Source: Cellulomonas palmilytica | Lineage (GTDB): Bacteria > Actinomycetota > Actinomycetes > Actinomycetales > Cellulomonadaceae | Reading direction: 5' to 3' | Assembly (NCBI RefSeq): GCF_021590045.1 | Contig: NZ_CP062221.1 | Span: 1,302,001 to 1,366,000 of the forward strand | DNA: 64,000 bases | In this document: in pieces, positions 48,370 through 56,117 of the stretch | Layout: each line of letters starts with the position of its first letter | Position numbering within the stretch: the first letter of the stretch is position 1 | Notes under the pieces: generated by a model | What the model saw: the letters and a program-made list of their open reading frames with translations, nothing else | What the model was told of the DNA's origin: nothing | Databases searched by the model: none | Translations under genes and position numbers: made by a program

Positions 48370-50991
48370 GTGACAGCGTGGTCATCCCCTTTGCCGGGGG
48401 CAATCGACGTCGTGCCGGGTGGGCAGCCGGCCCACGGCTTCGCCCGGCACGGTTCGCGTGGCCCGCGGCAGTGGGTGGCGCCGCCGTCGCGGCGGCGCGC
48501 GGTCGAGGAGCTGCGCGAGAGCCTGCGCGCGCAGCGCTCGGTGATGGTCGTCGGCGAGGCGGGGGTGGGGAAGACCGCGCTCGCGGCGCGCGCGCTCGAG
48601 GGGCTGACGGTCGACGGGCAGGCGCCCGTGGCGGTCGCGCTCACGGGGGCGTCCGCGCGTGCGGGGCTGCCGCTGTCCGCGCTGGAGCCGCTGCTGGGCG
48701 ACGAGATCCTCGCGTACGGGAGCTTCGCGCGGACCGTGCGCGCGCTGCACGACTCGCTGGCCCAGCTGAGCGCCGGGTCGCCCGTGGTGCTGCGCCTCGA
48801 CGACGCGCACCTGCTCGACGACGCGTCCGCGCAGGCGCTCGCGTGGGTGGTGCGGCAGGACGAGGTGGTGCTCGTCGCGACGATGCGGCCCGCGGGCGCG
48901 TCCGGCTCGCCGTGGCTCGAGCTGTGGAAGGACGACGTGGTCGAGCGCGTCGACGTCTCGCCGTTCACGGTGAGCGAGATGGAGCAGTGGCTCGCGGGCG
49001 AGCTCGGCGGCACGCCCACGGCCGACACCGTGCAGCGCGTGTGGGGCGAGACGCAGGGCAACGTGTTCCACGCGCGCGAGCTGGTGCGCGCCGAGAAGGC
49101 GTCCGGGGCGCTGCGCGAGTACGAGTCGGTGTGGGTGTGGACCGGGCGGGCGACGCCCGGGGCGCGGCTGCTGGAGATCGTCGAGAACGACGTGTCGCGC
49201 CTGTCGTCGGACGCGCACCGCGCGCTCGAGGTCGTCGCGATGCTGTGCCCCGCGCCGCTGTCGCTGCTGCTGGACGCGGTCCCGCAGGCCGCGGTCGACG
49301 AGCTCGTGCACGGCGGGGTCGCGACGCTGCGGCCCGAGCGGTCCGCCGGGGGCGGCAGCGAGATCGTCGTCGACCTGGCGCACGCCCTGTACGCGGAGGC
49401 GGTGCGCGCGCGGGTGCCCGGCGGTCGTCGTCGCGAGGTGCTGGACCTGGTCGCGGACTCGACGCACGCCGCGACGGGCGCGTCCCTGCTGCGCTCGGTG
49501 CTGCTCGCGATGGACGCCGGGCTCGCGGTGGGGCCGCACCGGTTGGAGTCCGCGATCGAGGAGGCGTTCACGCTCCAGCAGCCGGACGTCGTCGTACGGC
49601 TCATCGACCTGGCGCTGCGCTCGGCGACCGTCGGCGGGGACCGGTGGGCGCAGCTCATGAACTGGCGCGCGCAGGCGTGGTGGGCGCAGACGGACCTGGT
49701 GCGCGCGCAGCACGACGCGGAGACCGTGATCGACACGCTGCGCGCGCTGCCCACGCTGGACGCGGGGCTCGCGCTGCGGCTCGCGGACGCCGTGCAGGTG
49801 GTCGCCGCGTCGTTGCACGCGTCGGGGATCGACGTCGCGGAGGCGCTGCGCGTGGTCGACGACGCCGCCGCGCACCTGGAGGCCGTGCGCGCGCCGGGGA
49901 CGTGGCGGGCCGAGCTGCGCGCCACGCGTCTGACGCGGCTGGGGTGGGGCGGGTACGACGAGCGTGCGCACGACGAGGCGCTCGCGCTGCTGGCCGCGCC
50001 GCGCGTGCCCGCGACGGCCGTGCGGCTGGTGGCGCCCACCGCGCTGCGCCTGGCCAACGCCGGCCGGTTCGCCGAGGCGCACGCGCTGTGCGAGCGGCAC
50101 GTGCCCATCGCGGTCGCGTACGGCGAGCGGTACCGCTGGGGTGTCGGGGAGATCGCGATGCTCGACGCGGTCATGCGCCTGTGGTCCGGGGACGTGCGGC
50201 CGCTCGCGATGGCGGAGGACCCCGAGGCCGGGGCGCCGCTGGACTGGGTCGCGACGCAGATCGCGCGCGGCATCACCGGCATCGCGTTCGGCGTGTGGTC
50301 GCAGGCCGCCACGGACCTGCGCGCCGCGAACGCGCGCCTGCGCGTCGACGACTCCCGCGCCCTGACCGCCTACACCACGGCCGCCGAGGCCCTGGCCATG
50401 GCGGCGAGCGGCACGACGCGCGCCGCGCACCACCTGCTCGACCAGCTGCGCACCGTGCCCCTGCGCGCCGCGGCGGCGCTCGAGCCCGAGATCCGGCTCG
50501 TCCGCCTCGACACCCTGACGTGGCTGCACGACGAGGACCCCGCGCGCGAGGCCGCGTCGCTGGCGGTGTGGGCGCGCGAACGTGGTGCGCTGCGCGTCGA
50601 GCTCGAGGCCCTGCACCGCTACGTCCGCGCCGGCCACCACGCGCCGGACGTCATCGCGCGCGTCGACGAGCTCGCGACGCTCGTCGAAGGCCCCCGCGCC
50701 GCCGCGGTGGCCGCCCACGTCGCCGCGCTGGCCGCGCAGGACGCGGACCTCGCGCGCATCGCCGAGCGCGAGCTCAACCGCTGCGGCCTGTGGCTCCCGC
50801 CCGTCGAACCACCCGTGGCCCTCACTCCTCGCGAGCGTGAGATCGCCTCGCTCGCGGCGGGCGGCATGACGAGCCGCGCGATCGCCGCCCGCCTGACGCT
50901 CTCGGTGCGGACCGTCGACTCCCACCTGGCGCGCGTCTTCACCAAGACGGGCGTGCACTCCCGCGAAGGCCTGATCGCGGTCCTGCGCTGA
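48370..50991 (+). CDS. LAL-type LuxR family regulator
   Basis: 873 aa from GTG 48370, with CTGGGAGA just upstream. The N-terminal ATPase module has Walker A VMVVGEAGVGKTALAAR near residue 60 and a Walker B-like VVLRLDDAHLLDD near 140. A long helical TPR-like middle follows. The C-terminal 60 residues form the LuxR helix-turn-helix LTPREREIASLAAGGMTSRAIAARLTLSVRTVDSHLARVFTKTGV. LAL proteins activate adjacent gene clusters on binding ATP and a ligand. It is divergent from the eCIS sheath operon and likely its activator; binding to the GTAGCxATTACCGATG motif is a hypothesis. Confidence 0.92.
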   Translation: MTAWSSPLPGAIDVVPGGQPAHGFARHGSRGPRQWVAPPSRRRAVEELRESLRAQRSVMVVGEAGVGKTALAARALEGLTVDGQAPVAVALTGASARAGLPLSALEPLLGDEILAYGSFARTVRALHDSLAQLSAGSPVVLRLDDAHLLDDASAQALAWVVRQDEVVLVATMRPAGASGSPWLELWKDDVVERVDVSPFTVSEMEQWLAGELGGTPTADTVQRVWGETQGNVFHARELVRAEKASGALREYESVWVWTGRATPGARLLEIVENDVSRLSSDAHRALEVVAMLCPAPLSLLLDAVPQAAVDELVHGGVATLRPERSAGGGSEIVVDLAHALYAEAVRARVPGGRRREVLDLVADSTHAATGASLLRSVLLAMDAGLAVGPHRLESAIEEAFTLQQPDVVVRLIDLALRSATVGGDRWAQLMNWRAQAWWAQTDLVRAQHDAETVIDTLRALPTLDAGLALRLADAVQVVAASLHASGIDVAEALRVVDDAAAHLEAVRAPGTWRAELRATRLTRLGWGGYDERAHDEALALLAAPRVPATAVRLVAPTALRLANAGRFAEAHALCERHVPIAVAYGERYRWGVGEIAMLDAVMRLWSGDVRPLAMAEDPEAGAPLDWVATQIARGITGIAFGVWSQAATDLRAANARLRVDDSRALTAYTTAAEALAMAASGTTRAAHHLLDQLRTVPLRAAAALEPEIRLVRLDTLTWLHDEDPAREAASLAVWARERGALRVELEALHRYVRAGHHAPDVIARVDELATLVEGPRAAAVAAHVAALAAQDADLARIAERELNRCGLWLPPVEPPVALTPREREIASLAAGGMTSRAIAARLTLSVRTVDSHLARVFTKTGVHSREGLIAVLR

Positions 50992-50999
50992 CACGCGCA

Positions 51000-51029
51000 G
51001 GGGCGGGACCGCTGGTGCGGCCCCGCCCC
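51000..51029. terminator. Bidirectional terminator between LuxR regulator and xylanase
   Basis: GGGGCGGGACCGC (51000-51012), loop TGGT, GCGGCCCCGCCCC (51017-51029): 13-bp arms with one mismatch between convergent stops. A 19-bp duplication (GTGGTGCGTGTGTGTCA) then covers the end of the xylanase gene, so the stop-codon triplet occurs twice. Confidence 0.85.
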
Positions 51030-51061
51030 GGTGGTGCGTGTGTGTCAGTGGTGCGTGTGTG

Positions 51062-52072
51062 TCAGCAGAACGCGCTGGGCGTCCAGTTCACGTTGTTCGG
51101 ACCCTTGTAGTAGGTCACGCCGAACGTGTTGCCGGCACCGTTCGGGGTGAACGTGTTGCCGTTGCGGTTCGCGTTCCAGTGGTTCTGGATCGACTGGCCG
51201 TTCGACGGGTACACCGTCACCGTCCAGCTGTTCGAGCCGGAGACCGAGTAGGTGACGTTGAAGCGGTCACCCCACTCCTGCGTCTTCGTCGCGGACACCG
51301 TGCAGGAGCCGCCGCCGCCGGTGTTGCCGCCACCGCCGGTGTTCCCGCCGCCGCCGGTGTTGCCACCGCCGCCCGAGCCCTCGGACACGGTGATGTTCGA
51401 CGAGCCGGAGGACTGGTACCCCTCGGTCGCCAGGATCTGGTAGTTCTGCGAGCCCAGGTTCATGCCCTTCGACGCCCACGCGTTGAAGTGGTTCGCGGCC
51501 GTGATCGTGCCGCCCGTCCGCTTCTGCTGGCGCACCGACCAGTACTGGTAGAACGTGGCCGTGCCCTGGATCGAGGGCTGGTTCACGCGCTGCGTGCGGT
51601 AGATGTCGTACGTGCCACCGTCGGAGTTCACGGTGCCCATGTACGAGCCCGTCGGGCGGTACGTGCCCCAGTTGTCGACGATGTAGTACTCGATCAGCGG
51701 ACCCGTGGTCCACCCGTACAGCGTCAGGTACGCGTTGCCCGACGGGTTGAACTGCCCGCTGTAGGACACCGCGCGGCCCGACCCCGTCTGCCAGCCCTTG
51801 CCGGCGACGAAGTTGCCCGTGTTGCGCCACGACGTCGAGTAGTTACCACCCGAGCCGAGCTCCATCGACACCGTGCCCTGCGAGTCCGTCCAGAACGAGT
51901 AGTAGTACCCGCCGCTGTTGCCGGTCTGGTTGGACGTGACCGCCGCCGACGCCGGCAGCGCGATCGCGAGACCCGTCCCGACGAGACCGGCGACGGCCAC
52001 GCCTGCGACGAGCTGCTTCACGGACCGACGACGATGCTTCGGACGCCGGAGGGTTGCGAAACTTGCGGTCAT
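51062..52072 (-). CDS. Secreted GH11 endo-xylanase with C-terminal CBM2-like module
   Basis: 336 aa. Endo-1,4-beta-xylanase cutting internal xylan bonds, exported by a signal peptide ending LAIALPASA near residue 43. The GH11 jelly roll (about 44-230) contains [12 protein letters not shown], the nucleophile Glu in [13 protein letters not shown] and the acid/base Glu in [16 protein letters not shown] linker of repeated GGGGNT joins a C-terminal module of about 85 residues ([22 protein letters not shown]...[10 protein letters not shown]) with terminal cysteines and spaced Trp typical of CBM2-type carbohydrate-binding modules. Monocistronic; expected in a plant-biomass-degrading actinobacterium. 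Confidence 0.94.
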   Translation of the reverse strand: MTASFATLRRPKHRRRSVKQLVAGVAVAGLVGTGLAIALPASAAVTSNQTGNSGGYYYSFWTDSQGTVSMELGSGGNYSTSWRNTGNFVAGKGWQTGSGRAVSYSGQFNPSGNAYLTLYGWTTGPLIEYYIVDNWGTYRPTGSYMGTVNSDGGTYDIYRTQRVNQPSIQGTATFYQYWSVRQQKRTGGTITAANHFNAWASKGMNLGSQNYQILATEGYQSSGSSNITVSEGSGGGGNTGGGGNTGGGGNTGGGGSCTVSATKTQEWGDRFNVTYSVSGSNSWTVTVYPSNGQSIQNHWNANRNGNTFTPNGAGNTFGVTYYKGPNNVNWTPSAFC

Positions 52073-52429
52073 TCTGCACTCCTTCGTGCGGAATCGTGGA
52101 TCGGGGAGACGCGAGGGTCGTTGGCCGCTGCACTATGCCGCTGACCTGCGGCGATGCGGCTCGATCCACACCGATGACCTGCCTGAGGACCTTCCCCTGC
52201 AGGACCTTGCCCGAGGAGTGTGGGCGCGTTGCCCCGAGATGGTCAAGATGTCTGAGATGAACTTTCGTCCGCTGAACCGGTTATTTTTCGAACTCTCGCT
52301 GGCCCCTGGCAACCGACCGCCCCTCGCCCGAGCGCAGCGCTCCGCACCGACGACCCTCCCGCCGGCCGGTAGGCTGGCCTGCGCCGCCGCGACCCCGCGT
52401 CGCACGCGGCAGCCCGGGCCCCGGCCCGA
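52073..52429. other. Xylanase promoter region and tRNA upstream region
   Basis: No gene is supportable in these 357 bp. TGAACTTTCG (52259-52268) and CGAACTCTCG (52289-52298) are similar direct repeats flanking CCGGTTATTTTT, an AT-rich patch that could hold the xylanase promoter (minus strand) or a sugar-regulator site. The 120 bp before the tRNA show no further clear signal. Confidence 0.3.
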
Positions 52430-52502
52430 GCGCCTGTAGCTCAGGGGATAGAGCACCGCTCTCCTAAAGCGGGTGTCGGCAGTTCGAATCTGCCCAGGCG
52501 CA
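52430..52502 (+). tRNA. tRNA-Arg (anticodon CCT)
   Basis: A complete cloverleaf: acceptor GCGCCTG/CAGGCGC with discriminator A, D stem GCTC/GAGC, anticodon stem CCGCT/AGCGG with loop CTCCTAA (anticodon CCT), T stem GGCAG/CTGCC with loop TTCGAAT. CCA is not encoded. It reads the rare AGG codon, and its 3' part is the insertion target of the following island. Confidence 0.97.
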
Positions 52503-52523
52503 CAGAGTGTCTTCGCAGGTCAG
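52461..52523. repeat. attL: direct repeat in the tRNA 3' half
   Basis: Begins at the anticodon loop (CTCCTAAAGCGGGTGTCGGC) and runs 21 bp beyond the tRNA to TCGCAGGTCAG. It matches 62829-62891 at 58 of 63 positions. The crossover probably lies in the perfectly matched first 27 bases, which restore a full tRNA. Confidence 0.92.
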
Positions 52524-52574
52524 CCGCCTGTACGGTGCCTCGGACGCCGGGACCGCTTCGTCCGCCTGGGGCTC

Positions 52575-52594
52575 GTGGTCAGCGTGTGGTCAGC
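52575..52594 (+). repeat. Island-end direct repeat, left copy (arm-site-like)
   Basis: GTGGTCAGCGTGTGGTCAGC, two GTGGTCAG words 10 bp apart, recurs with one change at 62726-62745 near the other island end. Paired repeats at this distance from att cores resemble integrase arm-binding sites. Confidence 0.55.
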
Positions 52595-52892
52595 GACTCG
52601 TCTCAGGACGTGGACGGACGCCGGCGGACGGGGCCGGCCATCGGGGCGGTGGCTCGGCGCCGCTGGCGGCGCCAAGTCCTCTAGGTCATCCGGGCATCGG
52701 TGAGCCGAGTCGGGTGCGCCGGACGACGTTGCGATCCCTTCCAGTCACTCGAAAACCACAGGCGTGGTCCTCGCAGCCGGCTGCAGCCCGAGGTGGAGGA
52801 TGCCGACGGCAAGGCGCCGCGTACGGGCAAGTTCGACCGTGCCAAGTCCGCGGCCCTGCATCCCCTGTCTGCCGCCTTGAGAGGATGATCGC

Positions 52893-54089
52893 GTGGACCT
52901 CCGGTATGCCCTGGCCTTGATGGGCTCGCCCATCAATGTGTTTGGCCGCAGCGACGCGACGTTGGCGGCAGAGGCGCAGCAACGGCTCAAGAGTTCCATC
53001 GCGTTCGGCCTTCCGTACCTCGACGGCGGGATCACCGTGCGGCCGGTGCAAATCCTGCACGAGCTCGCCGTCGCGACGAGGTTCGCGTACGCGCCTGACG
53101 TCTTCGAGGTGTATCGGTACTGGGCTCTCATGCGCTACGTCGGGGGGTTCGACCGGACCAAGGCCATGCCGCCCGCTCTCACGCTTTCAGCCGCGGCGCG
53201 GAAGGTGCGCGGTCACCAGCGAGCGATCATGAGCGAGGAGTTCGGGGTGGGAATGTCCGTCGTCCTGGCGCGGCGTTGGTTCGAGCACACCTTCCCGGGC
53301 CTCGTGATGGACACCGTCGACGTCGATGTGGCGATCGCCTCCGGCATGGTCGACAAGCCGAAGGGCCGGCGAGCGGACTTCGTCTTGAGCGCCACCGCCC
53401 CAGGCGCTCGCAGGATGTCGGCGCACGGCGTGCTGGAATCAAAGGGCGCGACGCGGTCCGACAAGCACGCGCGGGATATCCCGGCTGGAGCCGGGCAGGT
53501 CGAGGCCACGACAATCCAGGGGAAGGCGGTGCCCGGCATCGTGGGAGGGGTGCTCGCGGGCGCCGAACTTCGGTACGCCGCGGTGGGGGTGCAGCCCCTA
53601 CACAGCGGAGGGCCCGTCGACCTCGGCGAGGTCGGCAGACTCGATGGCGGCACGCGCGTGGCTAAGCAAGTGGACGCGTCACGTGCAGCCACCGACGTGT
53701 TCGGCACCGTGCTTGCCCGGTATGCCGAGATCGCAGACGTGCCGGAGTTGTTCCTTCGTCTCGCACCCGCGCGGCTCCGGGCGCAACGCCGTCCCACCGG
53801 CCGTCGCGGCCAAGCGGCGCAGGAGGTCGTGAATCAAGTCGTGTACACCGGTACCCGTTCCAGGGTGCCGCTGCCCGGCGGCGAAATGGAGGCCTTCCTC
53901 GGCGTCGATCGGGAACTGATCGGCGCCCTCTGGGAAGGCGACTTTGCGACCATCAATCGCGTGCGGGCACGCCCTAGCCGGAGAGGCGACGTGACGGCCC
54001 CGGCCCCTGACGCGCAGGCAGCGCGGGATGAGATTGTGAGCACCTCCACGCCCGCCACAGCCCTCGTGCTGCGGGCCCTGCGCGACTGA
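52893..54089 (+). CDS. Unknown island protein with PD-(D/E)xK-like motif
   Basis: 398 aa from GTG 52893 with GAGAGGATGATC upstream. I do not recognise a named family. The middle region reads GRRADFVLSA, then ARRMSAHGVLESKG near residues 150-185. An Asp followed about 20 residues later by E-x-K at the end of a hydrophobic strand is the pattern of PD-(D/E)xK nucleases. The remaining sequence is mixed alpha/beta with no membrane segment. Position as first island gene next to att suggests cargo, possibly defence; that is inference. Confidence 0.6.
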   Translation: MDLRYALALMGSPINVFGRSDATLAAEAQQRLKSSIAFGLPYLDGGITVRPVQILHELAVATRFAYAPDVFEVYRYWALMRYVGGFDRTKAMPPALTLSAAARKVRGHQRAIMSEEFGVGMSVVLARRWFEHTFPGLVMDTVDVDVAIASGMVDKPKGRRADFVLSATAPGARRMSAHGVLESKGATRSDKHARDIPAGAGQVEATTIQGKAVPGIVGGVLAGAELRYAAVGVQPLHSGGPVDLGEVGRLDGGTRVAKQVDASRAATDVFGTVLARYAEIADVPELFLRLAPARLRAQRRPTGRRGQAAQEVVNQVVYTGTRSRVPLPGGEMEAFLGVDRELIGALWEGDFATINRVRARPSRRGDVTAPAPDAQAARDEIVSTSTPATALVLRALRD

Positions 54090-54167
54090 CTGGAGAGTTC
54101 TCCCACCGGGGAGATGGCCTGGGGTCCGGGTGCTGCCGGCCCGCTCCCGACCCCAGGCCCTCGCCGA

Positions 54168-54275
54168 TCACCTCGCGAGCATCTGAGTGACCCACTCGCG
54201 AAACACCCACACGCCTGCGCCCAGCACCGTCAGCCTCACGGCCAACTCGACGAGGCCGTCGACCAGCTTCTCCAT
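54168..54275 (-). CDS. 35-aa single-helix membrane peptide
   Basis: MEKLVDGLVELAVRLTVLGA followed by GVWVFREWVTQMLAR: one amphipathic/hydrophobic helix with charged ends. GGAGGTGGAGGAC immediately precedes the ATG, a very strong ribosome-binding site, which is the main argument that it is real. It is the last of three small minus-strand genes divergent from the XRE gene. Function unknown. Confidence 0.55.
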   Translation of the reverse strand: MEKLVDGLVELAVRLTVLGAGVWVFREWVTQMLAR

Positions 54276-54367
54276 GTCCTCCACCTCCCAACTTGCTCGA
54301 TCTGTCGGACCCGTCCAGGGCGCCCCGGTCGCGCTACCGACAGGGAGCATCGGTCGCTCCCGCGGCC

Positions 54368-54496
54368 TTACTTGCGCTTGCCCTTGGTCGACTCGTTCAC
54401 AGTCGTCCTCGGCGACTTCTTGACGGTGGACTGCTTCACGAACCGCCCAGAGATCGCGCTGCGCCCACGCTTGCCGCTGCCCTTGCTCGTTGCCAT
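54368..54496 (-). CDS. 42-aa basic small protein
   Basis: Starts MATSKGSGKRGRSAISGRFV and ends TTVNESTKGKRK, with 13 Lys/Arg. The G-R-F-V then P-R/K-T-T-V-x-E pattern is widespread in short bacterial proteins near mobile elements, sometimes mis-annotated as transporters. GGAAGGAGGTGATCAC before the ATG is a near-perfect anti-16S match. It is the middle gene of the three-gene group. Confidence 0.75.
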   Translation of the reverse strand: MATSKGSGKRGRSAISGRFVKQSTVKKSPRTTVNESTKGKRK

Positions 54497-54530
54497 GTGA
54501 TCACCTCCTTCCCCTCCGTCGTCGGCGCCG

Positions 54531-54695
54531 TCACGCCTTGCGGATGAGCTTCCAGGTGACCGCCGCGGCTGCGTACGGCGGCATCGTGTTGCCCTTGGCG
54601 ATGGGGGCGGTCGTGGATGGCGTCCCGACGGCCTGCCACACGCCGCTCTCCGGGCAGGTCTCGCCGGTACGGGCCGTCGTGCCGATCTCAGCCAT
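54531..54695 (-). CDS. YjzC-like small protein
   Basis: 54 aa: MAEIGTTARTGETCPESGVW, then QAVGTP, PIAKGNTMPP and WKLIRKA. G-E-x-x-P-x-S-G-x-W/Y, G-x-x-x-P-P and the final W-x-L are the conserved positions of YjzC-type small proteins. GAGAGAGGATCACC precedes the ATG. It heads the small-gene group and is divergent from the XRE/ImmA operon across 130 bp. Confidence 0.72.
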   Translation of the reverse strand: MAEIGTTARTGETCPESGVWQAVGTPSTTAPIAKGNTMPPYAAAAVTWKLIRKA

Positions 54696-54762
54696 GGTGA
54701 TCCTCTCTCGTGTCAGTGATCCGATATCGAACCACGGTGCCGACGCTAGCCCGTCGGCGTGC

Positions 54763-54783
54763 CGGAATGCAACCGCTGTTCCG
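54763..54783. promoter_or_regulatory. Possible XRE operator
   Basis: CGGAA (54763-54767) and TTCCG (54779-54783) form an inverted repeat with an 11-bp spacer, 42 bp before the XRE start and in the shared divergent promoter region. CGATATCG (54722-54729) is a second perfect palindrome nearby. Confidence 0.4.
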
Positions 54784-54824
54784 AAAGTGCGACACTGGAG
54801 GCTGGACGATCAGGAGGGAGCCTC

Positions 54825-55199
54825 ATGTCGAAGGCCCGGATCGATGCCGCAGCTCTGCAGAACGCACTGGAGCAGGCGCGTCTGACGAAGGGGCTGTCGT
54901 GGCGACAAGTCGCCGCCGAGAGCGGCGTGACACCGTCGCTCCTCTCGCGCCTCCGGAACGGATACAAGCCGGACGCCGACGGATTCATGACGCTGGTCAC
55001 GTGGCTCGGGCTGCCGGCGGAGGACTTCCTCATCGAGGAAGGCGAAGCACGCGCCGCTTCCGAGCCCGAGCTGACGGTGCGCCTCGCGCCGCTGCTCCGA
55101 GCGAGCAAGGACTTGGAGGAGGAGGACGTCGCAATGCTGCAAGAGCTCATCCAAGCCACGCTGCGACGTGCAGCCGTCAGGCGGCAGGAGCGCGGGTGA
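54825..55199 (+). CDS. XRE family transcriptional regulator
   Basis: 124 aa. The helix-turn-helix is LEQARLTKGLSWRQVAAESGVTPSLLSRLRNGYKPDADGFMTLVTWLGL, followed by a helical tail. CAGGAGGGAG precedes the ATG. It ends by a GTGA overlap with an ImmA/IrrE-type metalloprotease gene. In ICEs such as ICEBs1 the same pair (ImmR/ImmA) forms a switch: DNA damage triggers the protease to cleave the repressor and turn on excision. The same logic here is inferred from gene order. Confidence 0.9.
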   Translation: MSKARIDAAALQNALEQARLTKGLSWRQVAAESGVTPSLLSRLRNGYKPDADGFMTLVTWLGLPAEDFLIEEGEARAASEPELTVRLAPLLRASKDLEEEDVAMLQELIQATLRRAAVRRQERG

Positions 55200-55765
55200 A
55201 TAAGGCGGGGCTGAAGCGGCTCGCATTGGAGGTGCGGGAGGAGATTGGGCTCGGCCCGCACGACCCACTGGATCCGCTTCAGCTCGCCGACGCTTACGGG
55301 ATTGATGTCCTCCCGCTGTCCCAACTCGGGTGCTCGCCCACGGTGCTCGCCCACTTCCAGTCCGCCAGGCAGTCGGTGTTCTCGGGGGCGCTGGTGCCCC
55401 TCAGTGATGGCAGCACGGTGATCGTGGAGAACGACACGCACGCACCCGAGCGGCGCGTGTCCACTGCGAGCCACGAGATGGCCCACGTGATCCTCGAGCA
55501 TCCCTTCACCGCCACGCTCATGGACGGGAAGGGCTGCCGCATCTCCGAGCCGGCACACGAGGCGGAGGCTGCAGAGCTCGGTGGTGAGTTGCTGATCCCA
55601 ACGGACGCCGCACGGCGGCTCGCCTACCTCAACGTCGCTGATGTCGATGTGGCGCGTAGGTTCGGTGTGAGCGTCGAGATGGCGAGGTGGCGGATGACCG
55701 CGACCGGCGCGCGCAAGGTGGCAGCCCGTGCGCGTGCGAAGCGAGCAGGTCAGCGAGCGCGGTAG
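55196..55765 (+). CDS. ImmA/IrrE family metallo-endopeptidase
   Basis: 189 aa from GTG 55196. The zinc site is HEMAH in STASHEMAHVILEHPF near residue 100, with a downstream acidic EAEAAELGGELLIP helix supplying the third ligand, which is the family arrangement. The C-terminal part has DVDVARRFGVSVEMARWRM. Expected to inactivate the XRE repressor encoded just upstream. It is convergent with the integrase stub, and the two 3' ends overlap by 16 bp. Confidence 0.92.
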   Translation: MNKAGLKRLALEVREEIGLGPHDPLDPLQLADAYGIDVLPLSQLGCSPTVLAHFQSARQSVFSGALVPLSDGSTVIVENDTHAPERRVSTASHEMAHVILEHPFTATLMDGKGCRISEPAHEAEAAELGGELLIPTDAARRLAYLNVADVDVARRFGVSVEMARWRMTATGARKVAARARAKRAGQRAR

Positions 55766-55968
55766 GAATCGCTTGGAAGAGGCCGTGGCCTGTGTTTGTC
55801 TGCGGGTGGCACGGAGGACGCAGGTGAGTCGATAAGCCTCGGCACCTGCATCAGCGGTATCACCGGTAGCCGCTCCATCGCCTGCCAGGTCGCCTCGCTG
55901 AACAGATGCCCGTACAGGTCCATCGTCATCGTCGCCGTCGAGTGCCCGAGGATCACCTGCACCGCCTT
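55750..55968 (-). pseudogene. C-terminal remnant of a tyrosine integrase
   Basis: Only the last about 72 codons remain: GSKAVQVILGHSTATMTMDLYGHLF, including the conserved L-G-H and catalytic Tyr of phage-type tyrosine recombinases, then a Pro/Ser-rich tail. The frame is cut where the IS3-type terminal repeat begins. Catalytic Arg and the DNA-binding half are not found on the far side of the insertion, so part of the gene was deleted as well as interrupted. It probably integrated this island. Confidence 0.85.
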
Positions 55969-56117
55969 GGAGCCTGACCCGGTTTCCCGGACAGTTCGGG
56001 TTGGTTGATCATGCCGCCGCGGTAGCGGTGGTGTGTGTCGACGACGCCTGAAGACTGATCAGGGATCGACGGCTGAAATCTGACCAGGCTGCCGTGATCC
56101 TGAGGAGGGTGATCGGT

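Noticed and set aside
51062..52072. Xylanase as an eCIS cargo
   Set aside because: It has a Sec-type signal peptide and carbohydrate-binding module, its own terminator, and no coupling to the cluster. It is an ordinary secreted enzyme that happens to lie next door.
52503..52892. Short plus-strand frames between the tRNA and the first island gene
   Set aside because: No ribosome-binding site or protein-like composition; the region holds att-related sequence only.
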